DNA of 42,683 nt from Roseomonas xinghualingensis (GCF_025791835.1 NZ_JAOXLP010000030.1:1-42683); one strand, 5' to 3'. Positions 25,504 through 35,773 are shown, counted from the stretch's first letter. A program made the numbers and translations. The notes: a model not told the origin generated them from the letters alone.

Positions 25504-26768
25504 CCGAAGACGCGCCTGCCGGCCTTCCAGGTGCCGAGCACCCGGCCTTCCAGCGCCCGCCCGTCGAAGGGCGAGTTCTGCGCCTTTCCGGGTAGCTTGC
25601 CGGCCTCGACCTTCCAGCCCCGGTCGGGGCTGAAGAGCACGAGGTCGGCCGGGGCGCCGGGGGCAAGGCGGCCGGCCTCTAGGCCGAGCAGCTTCGCCGG
25701 GGCGGCGGTCAGCAGTTCCAGGGCGCGCATCAGGGAGAGCTTGCCGGAATGGAACTGGGCGAGGGTGACGCCGAGCAGCGTCGCCAGCCCGGCTCCACCG
25801 GGCTCGGCCTGGGCGAAGGGCACGCGCTTGTCATCGGCATCGCGGGGCTGGTGGTCGGAGGCGATGGCATCGATCGTGCCATCGGCCAGGGCCGCGACCA
25901 CGGCCTGCCGGTCCGCCTCCCGCCGCAGGGGCGGAGAGAGCTTGGCATAGGTGCGGAAGTCGCCGATCGCCGTCTCGTTCAGGTCGAAATAGGGGGGCGC
26001 GGTGTCGCAGGTGACGCGCAGCCCCTCGGCCTTGGCGGCGCGGATCAGCTCCAGCGCGGCGCCGGTGGAGACATGGGCGAAATGCACATGGCCGCGGGTG
26101 AGGCGGGCGAGCGCGATGTCGCGGGCCACCATCATCGCCTCGGCGGCGGCGGGGGCGGAGGGAAGGCCCATTCGGGTAGCCATCTCGCCTTCGGTCGCCG
26201 CGGCGTTGCGGGTGAGGGAGGGCTCCTCCGGGTGCTGCACGATGAAGCTGCCGAAGGCGCGGGCATAGGAAAGGGCCAGGCGCATCATGCGCGCCTCGGC
26301 GATGGCGCGGGTGCCGTCGGTGAAGGCGATGGCGCCGGCTTCGCGCAGCAGGCCGAACTCGGTCATCTCCTTGCCGGCGCAGCCGCGGGTGGCGGCGCCA
26401 TAGGGGAGGATGGAGAGGCTGCCCGTCATCTCGCCGCGGCGGAGCATGAATTGCAGCGTGGCGGGATCATCCAGCGCCGGCTCGCTGTCAGGCAGGGCGC
26501 AGAGGGTGGTGATGCCGCCTGCCGCGGCCGCCTCGGCCGCCGATTCAATCGTCTCCCGGTGCTCATGGCCGGGCTCGCCCAGGGAGGCGCGCAGGTCGAT
26601 CAGGCCGGGGGCGAGGATGGCGCCGCCGCAATCCACCACCGTCGCGCCTTCCGGCGCGCCGGTGCCGTCGAGCGAGGCGATCAGCCCCTTCTCGATCAGG
26701 ATGCTGCCAGGGGAGTCGCGCCCCGTGGCCGGGCAGACCAGGCGGGCGTTGTTGAGGATCAAGGTCAT
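25500..26768 (-). CDS. pyrC: Dihydroorotase-like protein lacking the HxH zinc motif (PyrC'/PyrX type)
   Basis: A 422-residue amidohydrolase-fold protein; ATG 26768 is used, with a GTG one codon upstream. The family motif DxHxHxREPG is replaced by DLRASLGEPG (58-67): both metal-binding His and the substrate-binding Arg are missing. Later ligand-type residues remain (VQHPEEPS, FAHVSTG, IASDHQP). Proteins of this type beside pyrB in Pseudomonas are inactive dihydroorotases that serve as structural partners of aspartate transcarbamoylase. The gene overlaps pyrB, whose TGA lies in the GTGATGA at its start, which supports a joint complex. Activity is inferred absent; a true dihydroorotase would then be encoded elsewhere. 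It is commonly annotated pyrC. Confidence 0.85.
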   Translation of the reverse strand: MTLILNNARLVCPATGRDSPGSILIEKGLIASLDGTGAPEGATVVDCGGAILAPGLIDLRASLGEPGHEHRETIESAAEAAAAGGITTLCALPDSEPALDDPATLQFMLRRGEMTGSLSILPYGAATRGCAGKEMTEFGLLREAGAIAFTDGTRAIAEARMMRLALSYARAFGSFIVQHPEEPSLTRNAAATEGEMATRMGLPSAPAAAEAMMVARDIALARLTRGHVHFAHVSTGAALELIRAAKAEGLRVTCDTAPPYFDLNETAIGDFRTYAKLSPPLRREADRQAVVAALADGTIDAIASDHQPRDADDKRVPFAQAEPGGAGLATLLGVTLAQFHSGKLSLMRALELLTAAPAKLLGLEAGRLAPGAPADLVLFSPDRGWKVEAGKLPGKAQNSPFDGRALEGRVLGTWKAGRRVFG

Positions 26769-27706
26769 CACGAGTTCCGCCGCTGGTTCTGGGCCAGCAC
26801 GTCCAGCACCGCCATGCGTACGGCGACGCCCATCTCCACCTGCTCGCCGATCACGCTTCGGGTGGGGTCGTCGGCGATGGCGCTGTCGATCTCCACGCCG
26901 CGATTCATCGGGCCGGGATGCATGACGATGGCGTCGGGCTTGGCGTGGCGCAGCTTCGCCGCATCCAGCCCGTAGAAGCGGAAGAATTCGCGGGCGGAGG
27001 GAACGAGGCCACCGGCCATGCGCTCCTTCTGCAGGCGCAGCATCATCACGACATCGGCGTCCTTCAGCCCGGCCTTCATGTCATGGAAGACCTCGACGCC
27101 CAGCTCCTCGACCTCGGATGGGATCAGGGTGGGCGGGCCGACCACGCGGACGCGGCAGTTCATCGCGAGCAGCAGGTGGATGTTGCTGCGCGCCACGCGG
27201 CTGTGCAGCACGTCGCCGCAGATGGCGATGGTGAGGTTCTCCAGCGTTCCCTTGCGGCGGCGGATGGTCAGGGCATCCAGCAGGGCCTGGGTCGGGTGCT
27301 CATGCGTGCCGTCTCCGGCATTGACCACGCCCGCATCCACCTTCTGGGCGAGCAGGGCGGGGGCGCCCGACTGGGCATGGCGGACCACCAGCAGGTCCGT
27401 CTTCATGGCGTTGAGGGTGGAGGCCGTGTCGAGCAACGTCTCGCCCTTGTTCACCGAGGAGGTGGAGACGGACATGTTGATCACATCCGCGCCCAGCCGC
27501 TTGCCGGCCAGCTCGAAGCTGGTGCGGGTGCGGGTGCTGTCCTCGAAGAAGAGGTTGATCAGGGTCAGGCCCCGCAGCACATCCCGCTGCGTCTTCCCGC
27601 CGCGGTTCAGCAGGGCATAGGACTCGGCCAGATCCAGCAACTCGGCAATATAGGGTGGCTCCAGCCCTTGCAGCGCGAGGAGGTGCCGGTGCGGATAGAG
27701 GGGCAT
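26768..27706 (-). CDS. pyrB: Aspartate carbamoyltransferase catalytic subunit
   Basis: A 312-residue protein from ATG 27706 ([18 protein letters not shown]). The carbamoyl-phosphate motif STRTRTSFE lies near 57-65, HPTQALLDA near 137-145, [12 protein letters not shown] near 164-175, and [11 protein letters not shown] near 271-281. It joins carbamoyl phosphate to aspartate in pyrimidine synthesis. No pyrI regulatory subunit is present; the dihydroorotase-like partner follows with an overlapping start. The upstream 67 bases separate it from the divergent acetyltransferase gene. Confidence 0.94.
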   Translation of the reverse strand: MPLYPHRHLLALQGLEPPYIAELLDLAESYALLNRGGKTQRDVLRGLTLINLFFEDSTRTRTSFELAGKRLGADVINMSVSTSSVNKGETLLDTASTLNAMKTDLLVVRHAQSGAPALLAQKVDAGVVNAGDGTHEHPTQALLDALTIRRRKGTLENLTIAICGDVLHSRVARSNIHLLLAMNCRVRVVGPPTLIPSEVEELGVEVFHDMKAGLKDADVVMMLRLQKERMAGGLVPSAREFFRFYGLDAAKLRHAKPDAIVMHPGPMNRGVEIDSAIADDPTRSVIGEQVEMGVAVRMAVLDVLAQNQRRNS

Positions 27707-27773
27707 GGGGCCTCGTGCGGACGGGGTGGACGGAGCGCGGAGTCGCGCCTGTGGCTGTGTAAGGGAGGCCGGG

Positions 27774-28274
27774 GTGGCGGAAAAGGCTTGGGCGTGGCGG
27801 GCCATGAGGGAAGAGGATCTTCCGGCCGTCTCCGCCATCGCTGCGGCGGTGCATCCTGGCTACCCGGAATCGGATGCCGTCTTTGCCGAGCGGCTGCGGC
27901 TGGCGCCGGAGACCTGCCTGCTCCTGGAGATGGCGGGAGCGGCGGCGGGTTACGTGCTGGCCCATCCCTGGTACCGGGGCCGCCCCCCTGCGCTGGACAG
28001 CCTGATCGGTGTGCTACCCTCGGCGCCGGAGGTCCTTTACCTGCATGACATCGCCCTGCTTCCGGCGGCTCGCGGGACAGGTGCGGGAAGGGAGGCTGTC
28101 CGGCTGGTGGGGAACCGGGCCAGGGGCCTGCCCATGGCACTGGTCGCGGTTGGCGGGGCAAGTGGCTTCTGGGAAGGGCAGGGCTTCCGCAGGATGCGGG
28201 ATGAAGGCTTCGATGCGCTGCCACCAGGCTATGGTCCGGATGCGCTCTATATGGAAAAGCCCTTTCCAGGTTAG
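27774..28274 (+). CDS. GNAT-family N-acetyltransferase
   Basis: A 166-residue protein. GTG 27774 is chosen because GGGAGG lies just upstream and the domain starts at once ([15 protein letters not shown]). The acetyl-CoA region is visible as [23 protein letters not shown] (about 85-107), a variant of the Q/RxxGxG/A loop, followed by the typical [11 protein letters not shown] late strand. The substrate cannot be read. It is divergent from pyrB and convergent with ruvX, and appears to be a single-gene unit. Confidence 0.75.
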   Translation: MAEKAWAWRAMREEDLPAVSAIAAAVHPGYPESDAVFAERLRLAPETCLLLEMAGAAAGYVLAHPWYRGRPPALDSLIGVLPSAPEVLYLHDIALLPAARGTGAGREAVRLVGNRARGLPMALVAVGGASGFWEGQGFRRMRDEGFDALPPGYGPDALYMEKPFPG

Positions 28275-28303
28275 GCCGCGCAGCCCTGGCTTGGCCGTGC
28301 CGG

Positions 28304-28798
28304 TCAGCTCGCTTCCTCTGCCGCGCGGGGCTGCGTCGCATCCAGGGCCGCCTGGAGCATGTAGGCCGCTGCTGCCGCATCCACGGCCTTGGCCCGCTTT
28401 GCCCGGCTGAGGTCGGCCTCGATCATCATCCGGTTCACTGCCGAGGAGGATAGGCGTTCGTCCCAGAGGGCGACGGGCAGCCCAACGGCATCGGAAATGG
28501 CCATGGCCCAATCCTTCGCCGCCTGGGCGGCGGGGCCGAAGGAGCCGTCCAGGCCCAGGGGCAGGCCGCAAACCAAGCCACCTGCGCCTTCCTTCTCCGC
28601 GATGCGGCGGATCTCGGCGGCATTGGCAGCCAGCTTGGCCCGGGGAAGGCTGCCATAAGGGCTGGCTAGCATCAGCATCACGTCGGACAGGGCGATACCG
28701 ACGATCTTGCGGCCGGGATCGAGCCCGATCAGCCGGGCATGGCGGGGGAGTGCGGCGCGCAGGGCGGGGAGGGGGGTAATGGGCATGGTCCCATCCAT
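28304..28798 (-). CDS. ruvX: Putative pre-16S rRNA nuclease / Holliday junction resolvase-like RuvX (YqgF)
   Basis: A 164-residue protein; ATG 28798 or 28786 are both possible starts. The RNase H-like fold shows LIGLDPGRKIVGIALSD (about 23-39, first Asp), GGLVCGLPLGLDGS (about 74-87) and LWDERLSSSAVNRM (about 112-125) with the catalytic Glu, then DAAAAAYMLQAALD near the end. The family matures the 5' end of 16S rRNA and was first described as a resolvase-like protein. It is divergent from gatC, a common neighbour. Confidence 0.88.
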   Translation of the reverse strand: MDGTMPITPLPALRAALPRHARLIGLDPGRKIVGIALSDVMLMLASPYGSLPRAKLAANAAEIRRIAEKEGAGGLVCGLPLGLDGSFGPAAQAAKDWAMAISDAVGLPVALWDERLSSSAVNRMMIEADLSRAKRAKAVDAAAAAYMLQAALDATQPRAAEEAS

Positions 28799-28884
28799 CC
28801 TAGCCCTTCACGCGGCCCTTGACTTCGGGGGGCTCGGCGGCTTCCTGACCCCACTCTGCCCAATTTAGGGATTTCTGCCCGACC

Positions 28885-29172
28885 ATGTCCCTCGACCTGA
28901 AGACCGTGAGGCGCGTCGCGTCCCTCGCCCGGCTCCATCTGGAGGAGGGGGAGGACCAGCGCCTGCAAGCTGAGCTGAATGGCATCCTGGGCTGGATCGA
29001 GCAGCTTCAGGCGGTGGACACCACCGGGGTGGAGCCGCTCTCCGGCGCCGGGGGCACGGCCATGCCGATGCACGATGATGTGGTGAATGATGGCGGCAAG
29101 GCGGAGGCGGTGCTCGCCAATGCTCCGGACCGCGTCGGCGAGTTCTTCGCCGTTCCGAAGGTTGTTGAGTGA
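28885..29172 (+). CDS. gatC: Aspartyl/glutamyl-tRNA amidotransferase subunit C
   Basis: A 95-residue protein from ATG 28885. It opens [23 protein letters not shown], the typical helix of GatC, and has the central [19 protein letters not shown] block and an FFAVPKVVE end. GatC wraps around GatA and links it to GatB. Its TGA (29170-29172) shares a base with the gatA ATG (TGATG), so the three gat genes form a coupled operon. The 86-base gap to divergent ruvX should hold its promoter; a TTGACT at about 28820 is present but no good -10 is seen. Confidence 0.94.
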   Translation: MSLDLKTVRRVASLARLHLEEGEDQRLQAELNGILGWIEQLQAVDTTGVEPLSGAGGTAMPMHDDVVNDGGKAEAVLANAPDRVGEFFAVPKVVE

Positions 29173-30653
29173 TGAACCCCACCGATTTCACGATCCGCGG
29201 CGCGCTTGAGGCGCTGAACGAGGGCCTCGTCACCTCCGAGGCGCTGACCCAGGCCCATCTGGAGGCCATCGCCGCCCTGAACCCGCGGCTGAACGCCTTC
29301 ATCACCGTGACGGCGGAGCGCGCGCTGGAAGCCGCGAGGGCTTCCGACAAGCGGCGTTCGGACGGGATCGTCGGGAAGCTCGAGGGCATCCCGTTGGCGA
29401 TCAAGGACCTGTTCTGCACCGAAGGCGTCCGCACCACGGCCGCCAGCCGCATCCTGGGCAATTTCACCCCGCCCTATGAGAGCACGGTGACGGCCAACCT
29501 GCTGCGGGATGGCGCCGTGTTCCTGGGCAAGGTGAACCTGGACGAGTTCGCCATGGGCTCTTCCAACGCCACCTCGGCCTATGGGCCGGTGGAGAACCCC
29601 TGGAAGCGCGGGAATGACGACGGGACCACGCTGGTTCCGGGCGGTTCCTCGGGCGGCTCGGCGGCGGCGGTAGCCGCGCGGCTGGCGCTGGGCGCGACGG
29701 CGACCGATACGGGCGGCTCCATCCGCCAGCCGGCGGCCTTCTGCGGCATCGCCGGCATCAAGCCGACCTATGGGCGCTGCTCGCGCTGGGGCGTGGTGGC
29801 CTTCGCCTCCTCGCTCGATACGCCGGGCCCGGTGGCGCGCACGGTCGAGGATTGCGCGATCCTGCTGGAGAGCATGTCCGGCCATGATCCGAAGGACAGC
29901 ACCTCCGCCAACCTGCCCGTGCCCGATTTCGCCGCCGCCTGCGCGCGGGGCGTGAAGGGCCTGCGGATTGGCGTGCCGCGCGAGTACCGGCTGGAGGGCA
30001 TGCCCGAGGAGATCGAGGCGCTGTGGCAGCAGGGCCTGGCCTGGCTGCGCGCCGAGGGTGCGGAGATCGTCGACATCTCCCTGCCGCACACGAAATACGC
30101 GCTGCCGACCTATTACATCGTGGCGCCGGCCGAGGCGTCCTCGAACCTCGCGCGCTATGACGGCGTGCGCTACGGCGCGCGGGTGGGCGGCGAGGACCTG
30201 AAGGACCTGTATGAGCGCACCCGCGCCGCCGGCTTCGGCGACGAGGTGAAGCGCCGCATCATGATCGGCACCTATGTGCTGAGCGCCGGCTATTACGACG
30301 CCTATTACCTGAAGGCGCAGAAGGTGCGCGCGCTGATCAAGCGCGACTTCGACGAGGCCTTCGGCAAGGTAGACGCCATCGTGACGCCCGCCACGCCTTC
30401 CGCTGCCTTCGCGGCGGGGGAGAAGCAGGACGATCCGGTGGCGATGTATCTGAACGACGTGTTCACCGTGACGGCGAATCTCGCGGGTATTCCCGGCATG
30501 ACGGTGCCGGCGGGCTATGACCGCCAGAGCCTGCCGCTGGGGCTGCAGGTGCTGGCCCGTGACTTCGACGAGGAAACCGTCTTCGCGGTCAGCGCGACCA
30601 TCGAGCGCGCCGCCAATCTGACGAAGCTGCCGCAGGTGAGGGCTTTCGCATGA
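29172..30653 (+). CDS. gatA: Aspartyl/glutamyl-tRNA amidotransferase subunit A
   Basis: A 493-residue amidase-signature protein from ATG 29172. The Ser-cisSer-Lys triad is present as Lys78 in PLAIKDLF, Ser159 in [11 protein letters not shown] and Ser183 in [10 protein letters not shown]. It releases ammonia from glutamine, which GatB uses to amidate Asp-tRNA(Asn) or Glu-tRNA(Gln). Length matches the family (about 485-495). It overlaps gatB by four bases (ATGA, 30650-30653). Confidence 0.96.
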   Translation: MNPTDFTIRGALEALNEGLVTSEALTQAHLEAIAALNPRLNAFITVTAERALEAARASDKRRSDGIVGKLEGIPLAIKDLFCTEGVRTTAASRILGNFTPPYESTVTANLLRDGAVFLGKVNLDEFAMGSSNATSAYGPVENPWKRGNDDGTTLVPGGSSGGSAAAVAARLALGATATDTGGSIRQPAAFCGIAGIKPTYGRCSRWGVVAFASSLDTPGPVARTVEDCAILLESMSGHDPKDSTSANLPVPDFAAACARGVKGLRIGVPREYRLEGMPEEIEALWQQGLAWLRAEGAEIVDISLPHTKYALPTYYIVAPAEASSNLARYDGVRYGARVGGEDLKDLYERTRAAGFGDEVKRRIMIGTYVLSAGYYDAYYLKAQKVRALIKRDFDEAFGKVDAIVTPATPSAAFAAGEKQDDPVAMYLNDVFTVTANLAGIPGMTVPAGYDRQSLPLGLQVLARDFDEETVFAVSATIERAANLTKLPQVRAFA

Positions 30654-32104
30654 GCTACACCATCGAGGGCGAGACCGGCCCCTGGGAGTTGGTGATCGGG
30701 CTTGAGGTTCATGCCCAGGTGACCAGCAACGCCAAGCTGTTCAGCGGCGCCGCGACCGAGTTCGGCGCGGAGCCGAACAGCCAGGTGAGCTTCGTCGATG
30801 CGGGCTTCCCCGGCATGTTGCCGGTGATCAACCGTGAATGCGTGGCGCAGGCCGTGCGGACGGGGCTGGGGCTGAACGCGCAGGTGAACCCCTGGTCGCG
30901 CTTCGACCGGAAGAATTATTTTTACGCAGACCTGCCGCAGGGCTACCAGATCAGCCAGTTCGCCCATCCGATTGTGGGCGAGGGCAAGATCACCGTCGAG
31001 CTGTCGGATGGCAGCACGAAGGAGATTGGCATCACCCGGCTGCATCTGGAGCAGGATGCGGGCAAGTCCATCCACGACCAGCACCCGACCAAGACCTTCA
31101 TCGACCTGAACCGCTCCGGCGTGGCGCTGATGGAAATCGTGTCGGAGCCCGACATGCGCTCGCCGGAGGAGGCGGGTGCGTATCTGACGAAGCTGCGGCA
31201 GATCCTGCGCTATCTCGGGACCTGTGACGGCAACATGGAGCAGGGCTCCATGCGCGCGGATGTGAACGTCTCCGTCCGCAAGGTCGGCGAGGGCTTCCGC
31301 ACGCGCTGCGAGGTGAAGAACGTCAATTCCATCCGCTTCGTCATGCAGGCGGTGGAGGCCGAGGCGCGGCGTCAGATCGAGGTCTGGGAATCCGGTGGCA
31401 CGGTCGATCAGGAGACGCGCCTGTTCGACACCTCGCGTGGTGTCACCCGCTCCATGCGGAGCAAGGAGGACGCGCATGACTACCGCTACTTCCCCGATCC
31501 GGACTTGCCGCCCCTGGTGATCGATCCGGCCTGGATCGAAGAGCTGAAGGCCGGGTTGCCGGAGCTGCCGGATGCGCGCTGCACCCGTTACGTGAACGAA
31601 TTCGGCCTATCCGCCTATGATGCCGGCGTGCTGGTGGCGGAGAAGGAGACGGCGGCCTTCTATGAGGAAGTGGCCGCCGGGCGCGACCCGAAGATGGCGG
31701 CGAACTGGGTGATGGGCGACTTCTTCGCCATCCTCAACAAGATGGGACGCGGGATCGAGGACAGCCCGATTTCGGCGAAGCATCTCGGTGCCTTGCTGGA
31801 CCTGATCGCGGACAAGACCCTGTCCGGGAAGATGGCGAAGGAAGTGCTGGAGGCGATGGCGGAGACGGGCAAGCCGCCCGGGACCATCGTGGAGGAGCGC
31901 GGCCTGCGTCAGGTGACGGATACCGGCGCCATCGAGGCGGCGGTGGATGCCATCCTGGCCGCCAACCCGGACAAGATCGCGCAGTACAAGGCCAAGCCGA
32001 CGCTGTTCGGCTGGTTCGTCGGCCAGGTGATGAAGGCCTTGAAGGGGCAGGGGAACCCGGCCCTGGTGAACGAGGTGCTGAAGGCGAAGCTGGACGGCGC
32101 CTGA
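30650..32104 (+). CDS. gatB: Aspartyl/glutamyl-tRNA amidotransferase subunit B
   Basis: A 484-residue protein from ATG 30650. The catalytic cradle shows [12 protein letters not shown] near the start, [18 protein letters not shown] (about 89-106) and [14 protein letters not shown] (about 163-176). The C-terminal helical and YqeY-type tail domain covers about 330-480. GatB phosphorylates the tRNA-bound Asp or Glu and completes amidation with ammonia from GatA. It is the last gene of the operon; the next gene is convergent, six bases away, with no clear terminator hairpin between them. Confidence 0.96.
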   Translation: MSYTIEGETGPWELVIGLEVHAQVTSNAKLFSGAATEFGAEPNSQVSFVDAGFPGMLPVINRECVAQAVRTGLGLNAQVNPWSRFDRKNYFYADLPQGYQISQFAHPIVGEGKITVELSDGSTKEIGITRLHLEQDAGKSIHDQHPTKTFIDLNRSGVALMEIVSEPDMRSPEEAGAYLTKLRQILRYLGTCDGNMEQGSMRADVNVSVRKVGEGFRTRCEVKNVNSIRFVMQAVEAEARRQIEVWESGGTVDQETRLFDTSRGVTRSMRSKEDAHDYRYFPDPDLPPLVIDPAWIEELKAGLPELPDARCTRYVNEFGLSAYDAGVLVAEKETAAFYEEVAAGRDPKMAANWVMGDFFAILNKMGRGIEDSPISAKHLGALLDLIADKTLSGKMAKEVLEAMAETGKPPGTIVEERGLRQVTDTGAIEAAVDAILAANPDKIAQYKAKPTLFGWFVGQVMKALKGQGNPALVNEVLKAKLDGA

Positions 32105-32110
32105 TCCACG

Positions 32111-33055
32111 TCAGCCCTGCGTGTTGCCTCCCGGTTCGTCCTCGGTGGGCAATTCGCAGTGGTTGTGGATGTCGGTGGCGGCGATGGCAGCATGGCCCAT
32201 CGCCACCACGATCTGGTTCAGCCCACGCACCACGTCCCCGGCGGCGTAGAGGCCGGGAATGCTGGTGCGGTTGTGATCGTCCACGATCAGGGCACCGGCC
32301 TCGTCATGCTCGGCGCCCAGGGCCAAAGCGAGATCGGAGCGGATCTTGAGGCCCAGGGCGGAATAGAGCGTCTCGAAACGGTGCTCCTGGCCGCCGGCGC
32401 GGATGGCGCTGATGCGGTCGCCCTCCATCTCCAGCGCCTCGATCCGCGAGGTGATGACGCGGATGTTGTGTTCCCGCGCGCGGGCCTCGTCCTCCTCCGA
32501 GAGTGCCTGTCCCAGGGTGAGGAGCGTCACATCCGGCGTGTAGCTGCGCGCGACGAAGACAGCCTCTCCCAATCCCCGCGCACCATGGCCAAAGACTGCG
32601 ACACGGCGGCCCCTGGCCTCGTAGCCATCGCAGATGGGGCAATAGCGCAGCAGCCCGCGCTGGACGGCATCCGGCAGGTCCGGCAACTCTGGCTCGATAT
32701 CGACGCTGCCGGTTGCCAGCAGCACGCGGCGGGCGCGGAGCTGCCTTGCACCGGCATCCCCCTCCAGCGTCGCCACGAAGCAGCCGGGCTGCCTGAGCAG
32801 GCCGGAGACACGGGCGGAAAGGGGCTTCACCCCGTATTGCGCCAGGTTCTCGCGCTGGCGCCGGAGCATCTCGGGGCCGCCTATACCCTCGGAAAAGACA
32901 GGGAAGTTGTGGCTGGTGGGGATCCAGGCGGCGCGGCTGGCGCCACTGTCCACCAAGGCAATGCGGCGGTTGAAGCGTACGAGATAAAGGGCTGCGGTGA
33001 GCCCCGCAGGGCCCCCGCCGATAATCAGGCAATCGAGAACGCCATCTTCCGCCAT
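32111..33055 (-). CDS. Thioredoxin-reductase-like FAD/NAD(P) oxidoreductase
   Basis: A 314-residue protein from ATG 33055 with GGAGG upstream. The FAD-binding motif is [16 protein letters not shown] (about 10-25), the redox motif CPICDG (about 140-145) matches the Cys-x-x-Cys-Asp site of thioredoxin reductases, the NAD(P) fold has [12 protein letters not shown] (about 154-165), and the late FAD motif is [14 protein letters not shown] (about 276-289). The protein is of the small class that reduces disulfides with NADPH; the exact partner (thioredoxin, ferredoxin or a small thiol) is not known. It is not in an operon with a thioredoxin gene. Confidence 0.85.
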   Translation of the reverse strand: MAEDGVLDCLIIGGGPAGLTAALYLVRFNRRIALVDSGASRAAWIPTSHNFPVFSEGIGGPEMLRRQRENLAQYGVKPLSARVSGLLRQPGCFVATLEGDAGARQLRARRVLLATGSVDIEPELPDLPDAVQRGLLRYCPICDGYEARGRRVAVFGHGARGLGEAVFVARSYTPDVTLLTLGQALSEEDEARAREHNIRVITSRIEALEMEGDRISAIRAGGQEHRFETLYSALGLKIRSDLALALGAEHDEAGALIVDDHNRTSIPGLYAAGDVVRGLNQIVVAMGHAAIAATDIHNHCELPTEDEPGGNTQG

Positions 33056-33129
33056 GAGCCACCTCCGCGCCTGGATAGGACGCACGGAGGGGCTTGGCGT
33101 TTCATGCGGTGTACCGCGCCTTGGGCCTG

Positions 33130-33450
33130 CTACCGGCCGAGCGAGGCAATGATCCCGCGATTATAGTCACGGATCATGCCGGGGATGAGGAAGAGATCCA
33201 CCAGCAGCCAGAGGCCGATGACGAAAAGGCCGAGATAGCCGATGGCGATGAAGGTGAGGGCCCAGGAGATCAGGCTGATCGCCAGCATCACGAGCCCGCT
33301 GGTCATGCGCCCCGCGTAGAAGCGATGGGCGGCGAACCAGCCGAGGAAGAACCAGAGGATGTAAGCGACCAGCACCGAACGTTTGTTGGCGTCGTAATGC
33401 ATCATCGCCGCGGTGTCGCTCATGCCGGGGATAGGGCCGGGGCCGGACAT
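33130..33450 (-). CDS. TM2-domain membrane protein
   Basis: A 106-residue protein from ATG 33450; ATG 33423 ([11 protein letters not shown]) is an equally good start. Residues about 24-95 form the TM2 domain: [25 protein letters not shown] followed by a second and third hydrophobic segment and the [13 protein letters not shown] end. TM2 proteins are small inner-membrane proteins without a settled function. It lies between the reductase and the P450 gene, all on the minus strand, with gaps of about 70 bases on either side. Confidence 0.85.
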   Translation of the reverse strand: MSGPGPIPGMSDTAAMMHYDANKRSVLVAYILWFFLGWFAAHRFYAGRMTSGLVMLAISLISWALTFIAIGYLGLFVIGLWLLVDLFLIPGMIRDYNRGIIASLGR

Positions 33451-33519
33451 GCGGGATCGAATCCTTTCGTGTTGGCGGTACAGAGTGACCGCAATCGGCT
33501 GCGCAGGCCAGAAGCGGCC

Positions 33520-34887
33520 TCAGCGCCGCCCCACCCACATGGGCATGCCGCGGGCGGGGCGTAGGGTGATACGCATCTGAAGGCCGGGATCGAGGCCAGG
33601 TTCAGAGCGCAGCCGGGCGGCGGGCAGGAGGGTGGCAAGGATGGCCACCGCCTCGTCCATGGCGAAGCCCAGGCCAATGCAGATGCGCGGGCCAGCGCCG
33701 AAGGGAAGCCAGGCGTAGCGGTGGCGCGCCTTCACGGCTTCGGGCGCGAAGCGGTCTGGATCGAAGCGCTCGGGGTCCTGCCACAGGCCCGGCAGGCGGT
33801 GGGTGGCATAGACGGGGACGAAGACGGCCGAGCCTGGCCTGATGCGGGTTCCGTTCAGTTCCACCTCCCGCAGTGCCATGCGGGCCACGATGGGGGCTGG
33901 CGGGTAGAGGCGCAGCACTTCCTGGATGGCCTGGCGGGTGCGTGGAAGGGCCGCGACATGGGCCGCCTCCAGCGGGCTGCCGCCGGTTACACCGGCGATC
34001 TCCTCCAGCAGGCGTTCCTCCTCGGCCGGATGCTTCGCCAGCAGGTAGAAGGCCCAGGTGAGGGCGAGAGCGGTGGTTTCGTGGCCGGCGGTGATGAAGG
34101 TCAGCAGATTGTCGGCGATGTCGCGGTCGTCCATCGCCTGTCCCGTTTCGGGGTCGCGGGCGGCGATCAGCAGGGCGATCAGGTCCTCGCGCTCCGAGCC
34201 TAGGCGTCGGCGCTCGGACACCAGGCGCAGCAACTCGTCCCGCAGGTAATCCCGTGCCCGGGCCGCGCGGCGCTGGCCCGGATAGGGTGTCCAGGCAGGG
34301 GCGCGGGCCATGGCGAGGGCGATCGACCAGCCCGTGCTCTCCAGATAGTCGGTAATGCCCTGCTCGACCTTTGCCACGTCGATGGCGCCGTGGCCGGAGA
34401 GCATCGTCTCTACGATGATGTCGAAGGTGGTTCGCATCATCTCATGGCCGAGTTCCACCCTAGAGCCCGAGGGGAGGGCCAGCCAGCGGTCCCGGGTGCG
34501 GGCGGCGGCGTCCAGCATGGGCTGGAGAAAGGATTTCAGCCGCTCATGCCGGAAGATCGGGGCAACGGCCCGGCGCTGCCAGCGCCATCGCTCGCCATCG
34601 GCGGTGAGGATGGCATCGCCCAGCGCCGGGGAGAGGGCGCGGCGCATGCTGTCCGCCTTTCCATAGGCATCGGCATCGGTCAGCAGGACCTGCTGGATCA
34701 GTTCCGGGGATGTGACGAAGATGCGTTCCCGCCCAAGGATCGTACGGACGGCCATGGACTGTTCGAAGGCTTCCCGCGGCAGGGCTTCCAGCGGGTTGCG
34801 GATGACGGCCCTTAGGAGGGCGAGGCTGCCGAGCGGTTTCTCTGGCAGCGGGACGCGGGCGAGGTCGGGCAAGTGGGTGTCCGGCAT
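33520..34887 (-). CDS. Cytochrome P450
   Basis: A 455-residue protein if ATG 34887 is used; a GTG at 34968 would add 27 residues without family features. All P450 signatures are present: the I-helix oxygen-binding AGHETTA, ExxR in EVLRLYPP, and the heme loop FGAGPRICIG with the axial Cys, plus HRYAWLPFG just before it. There is no N-terminal membrane anchor, as usual for bacterial P450s. It resembles the fatty-acid or terpenoid hydroxylase group, but the substrate is not evident. No ferredoxin or ferredoxin reductase gene is adjacent. It is divergent from a glutathione S-transferase gene. Confidence 0.9.
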   Translation of the reverse strand: MPDTHLPDLARVPLPEKPLGSLALLRAVIRNPLEALPREAFEQSMAVRTILGRERIFVTSPELIQQVLLTDADAYGKADSMRRALSPALGDAILTADGERWRWQRRAVAPIFRHERLKSFLQPMLDAAARTRDRWLALPSGSRVELGHEMMRTTFDIIVETMLSGHGAIDVAKVEQGITDYLESTGWSIALAMARAPAWTPYPGQRRAARARDYLRDELLRLVSERRRLGSEREDLIALLIAARDPETGQAMDDRDIADNLLTFITAGHETTALALTWAFYLLAKHPAEEERLLEEIAGVTGGSPLEAAHVAALPRTRQAIQEVLRLYPPAPIVARMALREVELNGTRIRPGSAVFVPVYATHRLPGLWQDPERFDPDRFAPEAVKARHRYAWLPFGAGPRICIGLGFAMDEAVAILATLLPAARLRSEPGLDPGLQMRITLRPARGMPMWVGRR

Positions 34888-34982
34888 GTCAGGTGGGATA
34901 TCGTCCTGCGGGGCCGCTGGTTCCAGGGTGGCTTCCCTCGGCCTTCCGGCGGGGGGATGCTCCGGCACGAGGAGACCGCCGA

Positions 34983-35612
34983 ATGATCACGCTTCACACC
35001 TGGAACACCCCCAATGGCCGCAAGATCAGCGTGGCGCTGGAGGAAATGGGCCTGCCCTACACGGTAAAGACCGTGAATATCGGTGCCGACGAGCAGTTCC
35101 GGCCAGAGTTCCTGGCGATCAGCCCGAACAACAGAATTCCCGCAATCGTGGACGATGAGGGGCCGGGTGGGCAGCCGATCAGCGTCTTCGAATCGGGGGC
35201 GATCCTGCTCTACCTCGGGGAGAAGACCGGGAAGTTCCTGCCACGCGACCTGCGAGCCCGCGTGCCGGTGCTGGAATGGCTGATGTGGCAGATGGGCGGA
35301 TTCGGGCCGATGCCGGGCCAGGTGCACCATTTCCTGATGCAGCCGGACGGGCCGGCTAAGGATTACGGCCTGGCCCGCTATGGGAAGGAGACCCGGCGCC
35401 TTTATGGCGTACTGGAGAAGCGCTTGGCCGGACGGGATTTCGTGGCGACCGAGGGCGAGCCGAGCATCGCGGATTTCGCCATTATCGGCTGGGCTTGGCG
35501 GCATGAGCGGCACCAGGTGCCCTTCACCGAGCTGCCGAATGTGGCCGCCTGGTACGACCGGATGATGGCCCGGCCAGCCACGAAGCGCGGCTTCGAGGTT
35601 GCCCTGTCCTGA
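34983..35612 (+). CDS. Glutathione S-transferase (YfcG/Ure2-like)
   Basis: A 209-residue protein from ATG 34983 behind AGGAGA. The N-terminal thioredoxin-like domain has TWNTPNGRKISVALEEMGLPY (from residue 6), the cis-Pro region NNRIPAIVD (about 52-60) and the SVFESGAILLYL glutathione site (about 70-81). The C-terminal helical domain has the conserved PSIADFAIIGWAWR (about 162-175). TxNTPNG is the start of the Nu-class YfcG/YghU type with disulfide reductase activity. It is divergent from the P450 gene and ends 68 bases before a tRNA. Confidence 0.88.
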   Translation: MITLHTWNTPNGRKISVALEEMGLPYTVKTVNIGADEQFRPEFLAISPNNRIPAIVDDEGPGGQPISVFESGAILLYLGEKTGKFLPRDLRARVPVLEWLMWQMGGFGPMPGQVHHFLMQPDGPAKDYGLARYGKETRRLYGVLEKRLAGRDFVATEGEPSIADFAIIGWAWRHERHQVPFTELPNVAAWYDRMMARPATKRGFEVALS

Positions 35613-35680
35613 CCGTTTGACGGGAGCGCGAGGGGCGGCTAGAAGCAGCGCCTGCAACGCCGTGTGACTTCCACTCCTGC

Positions 35681-35773
35681 GGAGGGGTGGCCGAGTGGCC
35701 GAAGGCGGCGGTTTGCTAAACCGTTATAGGATGTCAAGTCCTATCGTGGGTTCGAATCCCATCCCCTCCGCCA
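35681..35773 (+). tRNA. tRNA-Ser (anticodon GCU)
   Basis: A 93-base class II tRNA. The acceptor stem GGAGGGG (35681-35687) pairs with CCCCTCC (35763-35769), followed by G and the encoded CCA. The anticodon loop is TTGCTAA within GGTTTGCTAAACC, giving anticodon GCT, and a long variable arm is present (ATAGGATGTCAAGTCCTAT), the mark of serine tRNAs. The T loop is TTCGAAT. Everything to its right in the window is accessory and IS-rich. Confidence 0.97.

Noticed and set aside
33094..33564. Plus-strand ORF opposite the TM2 gene
   Set aside because: It is antisense to the conserved TM2 domain and its translation is low-complexity and His/Asp-rich.
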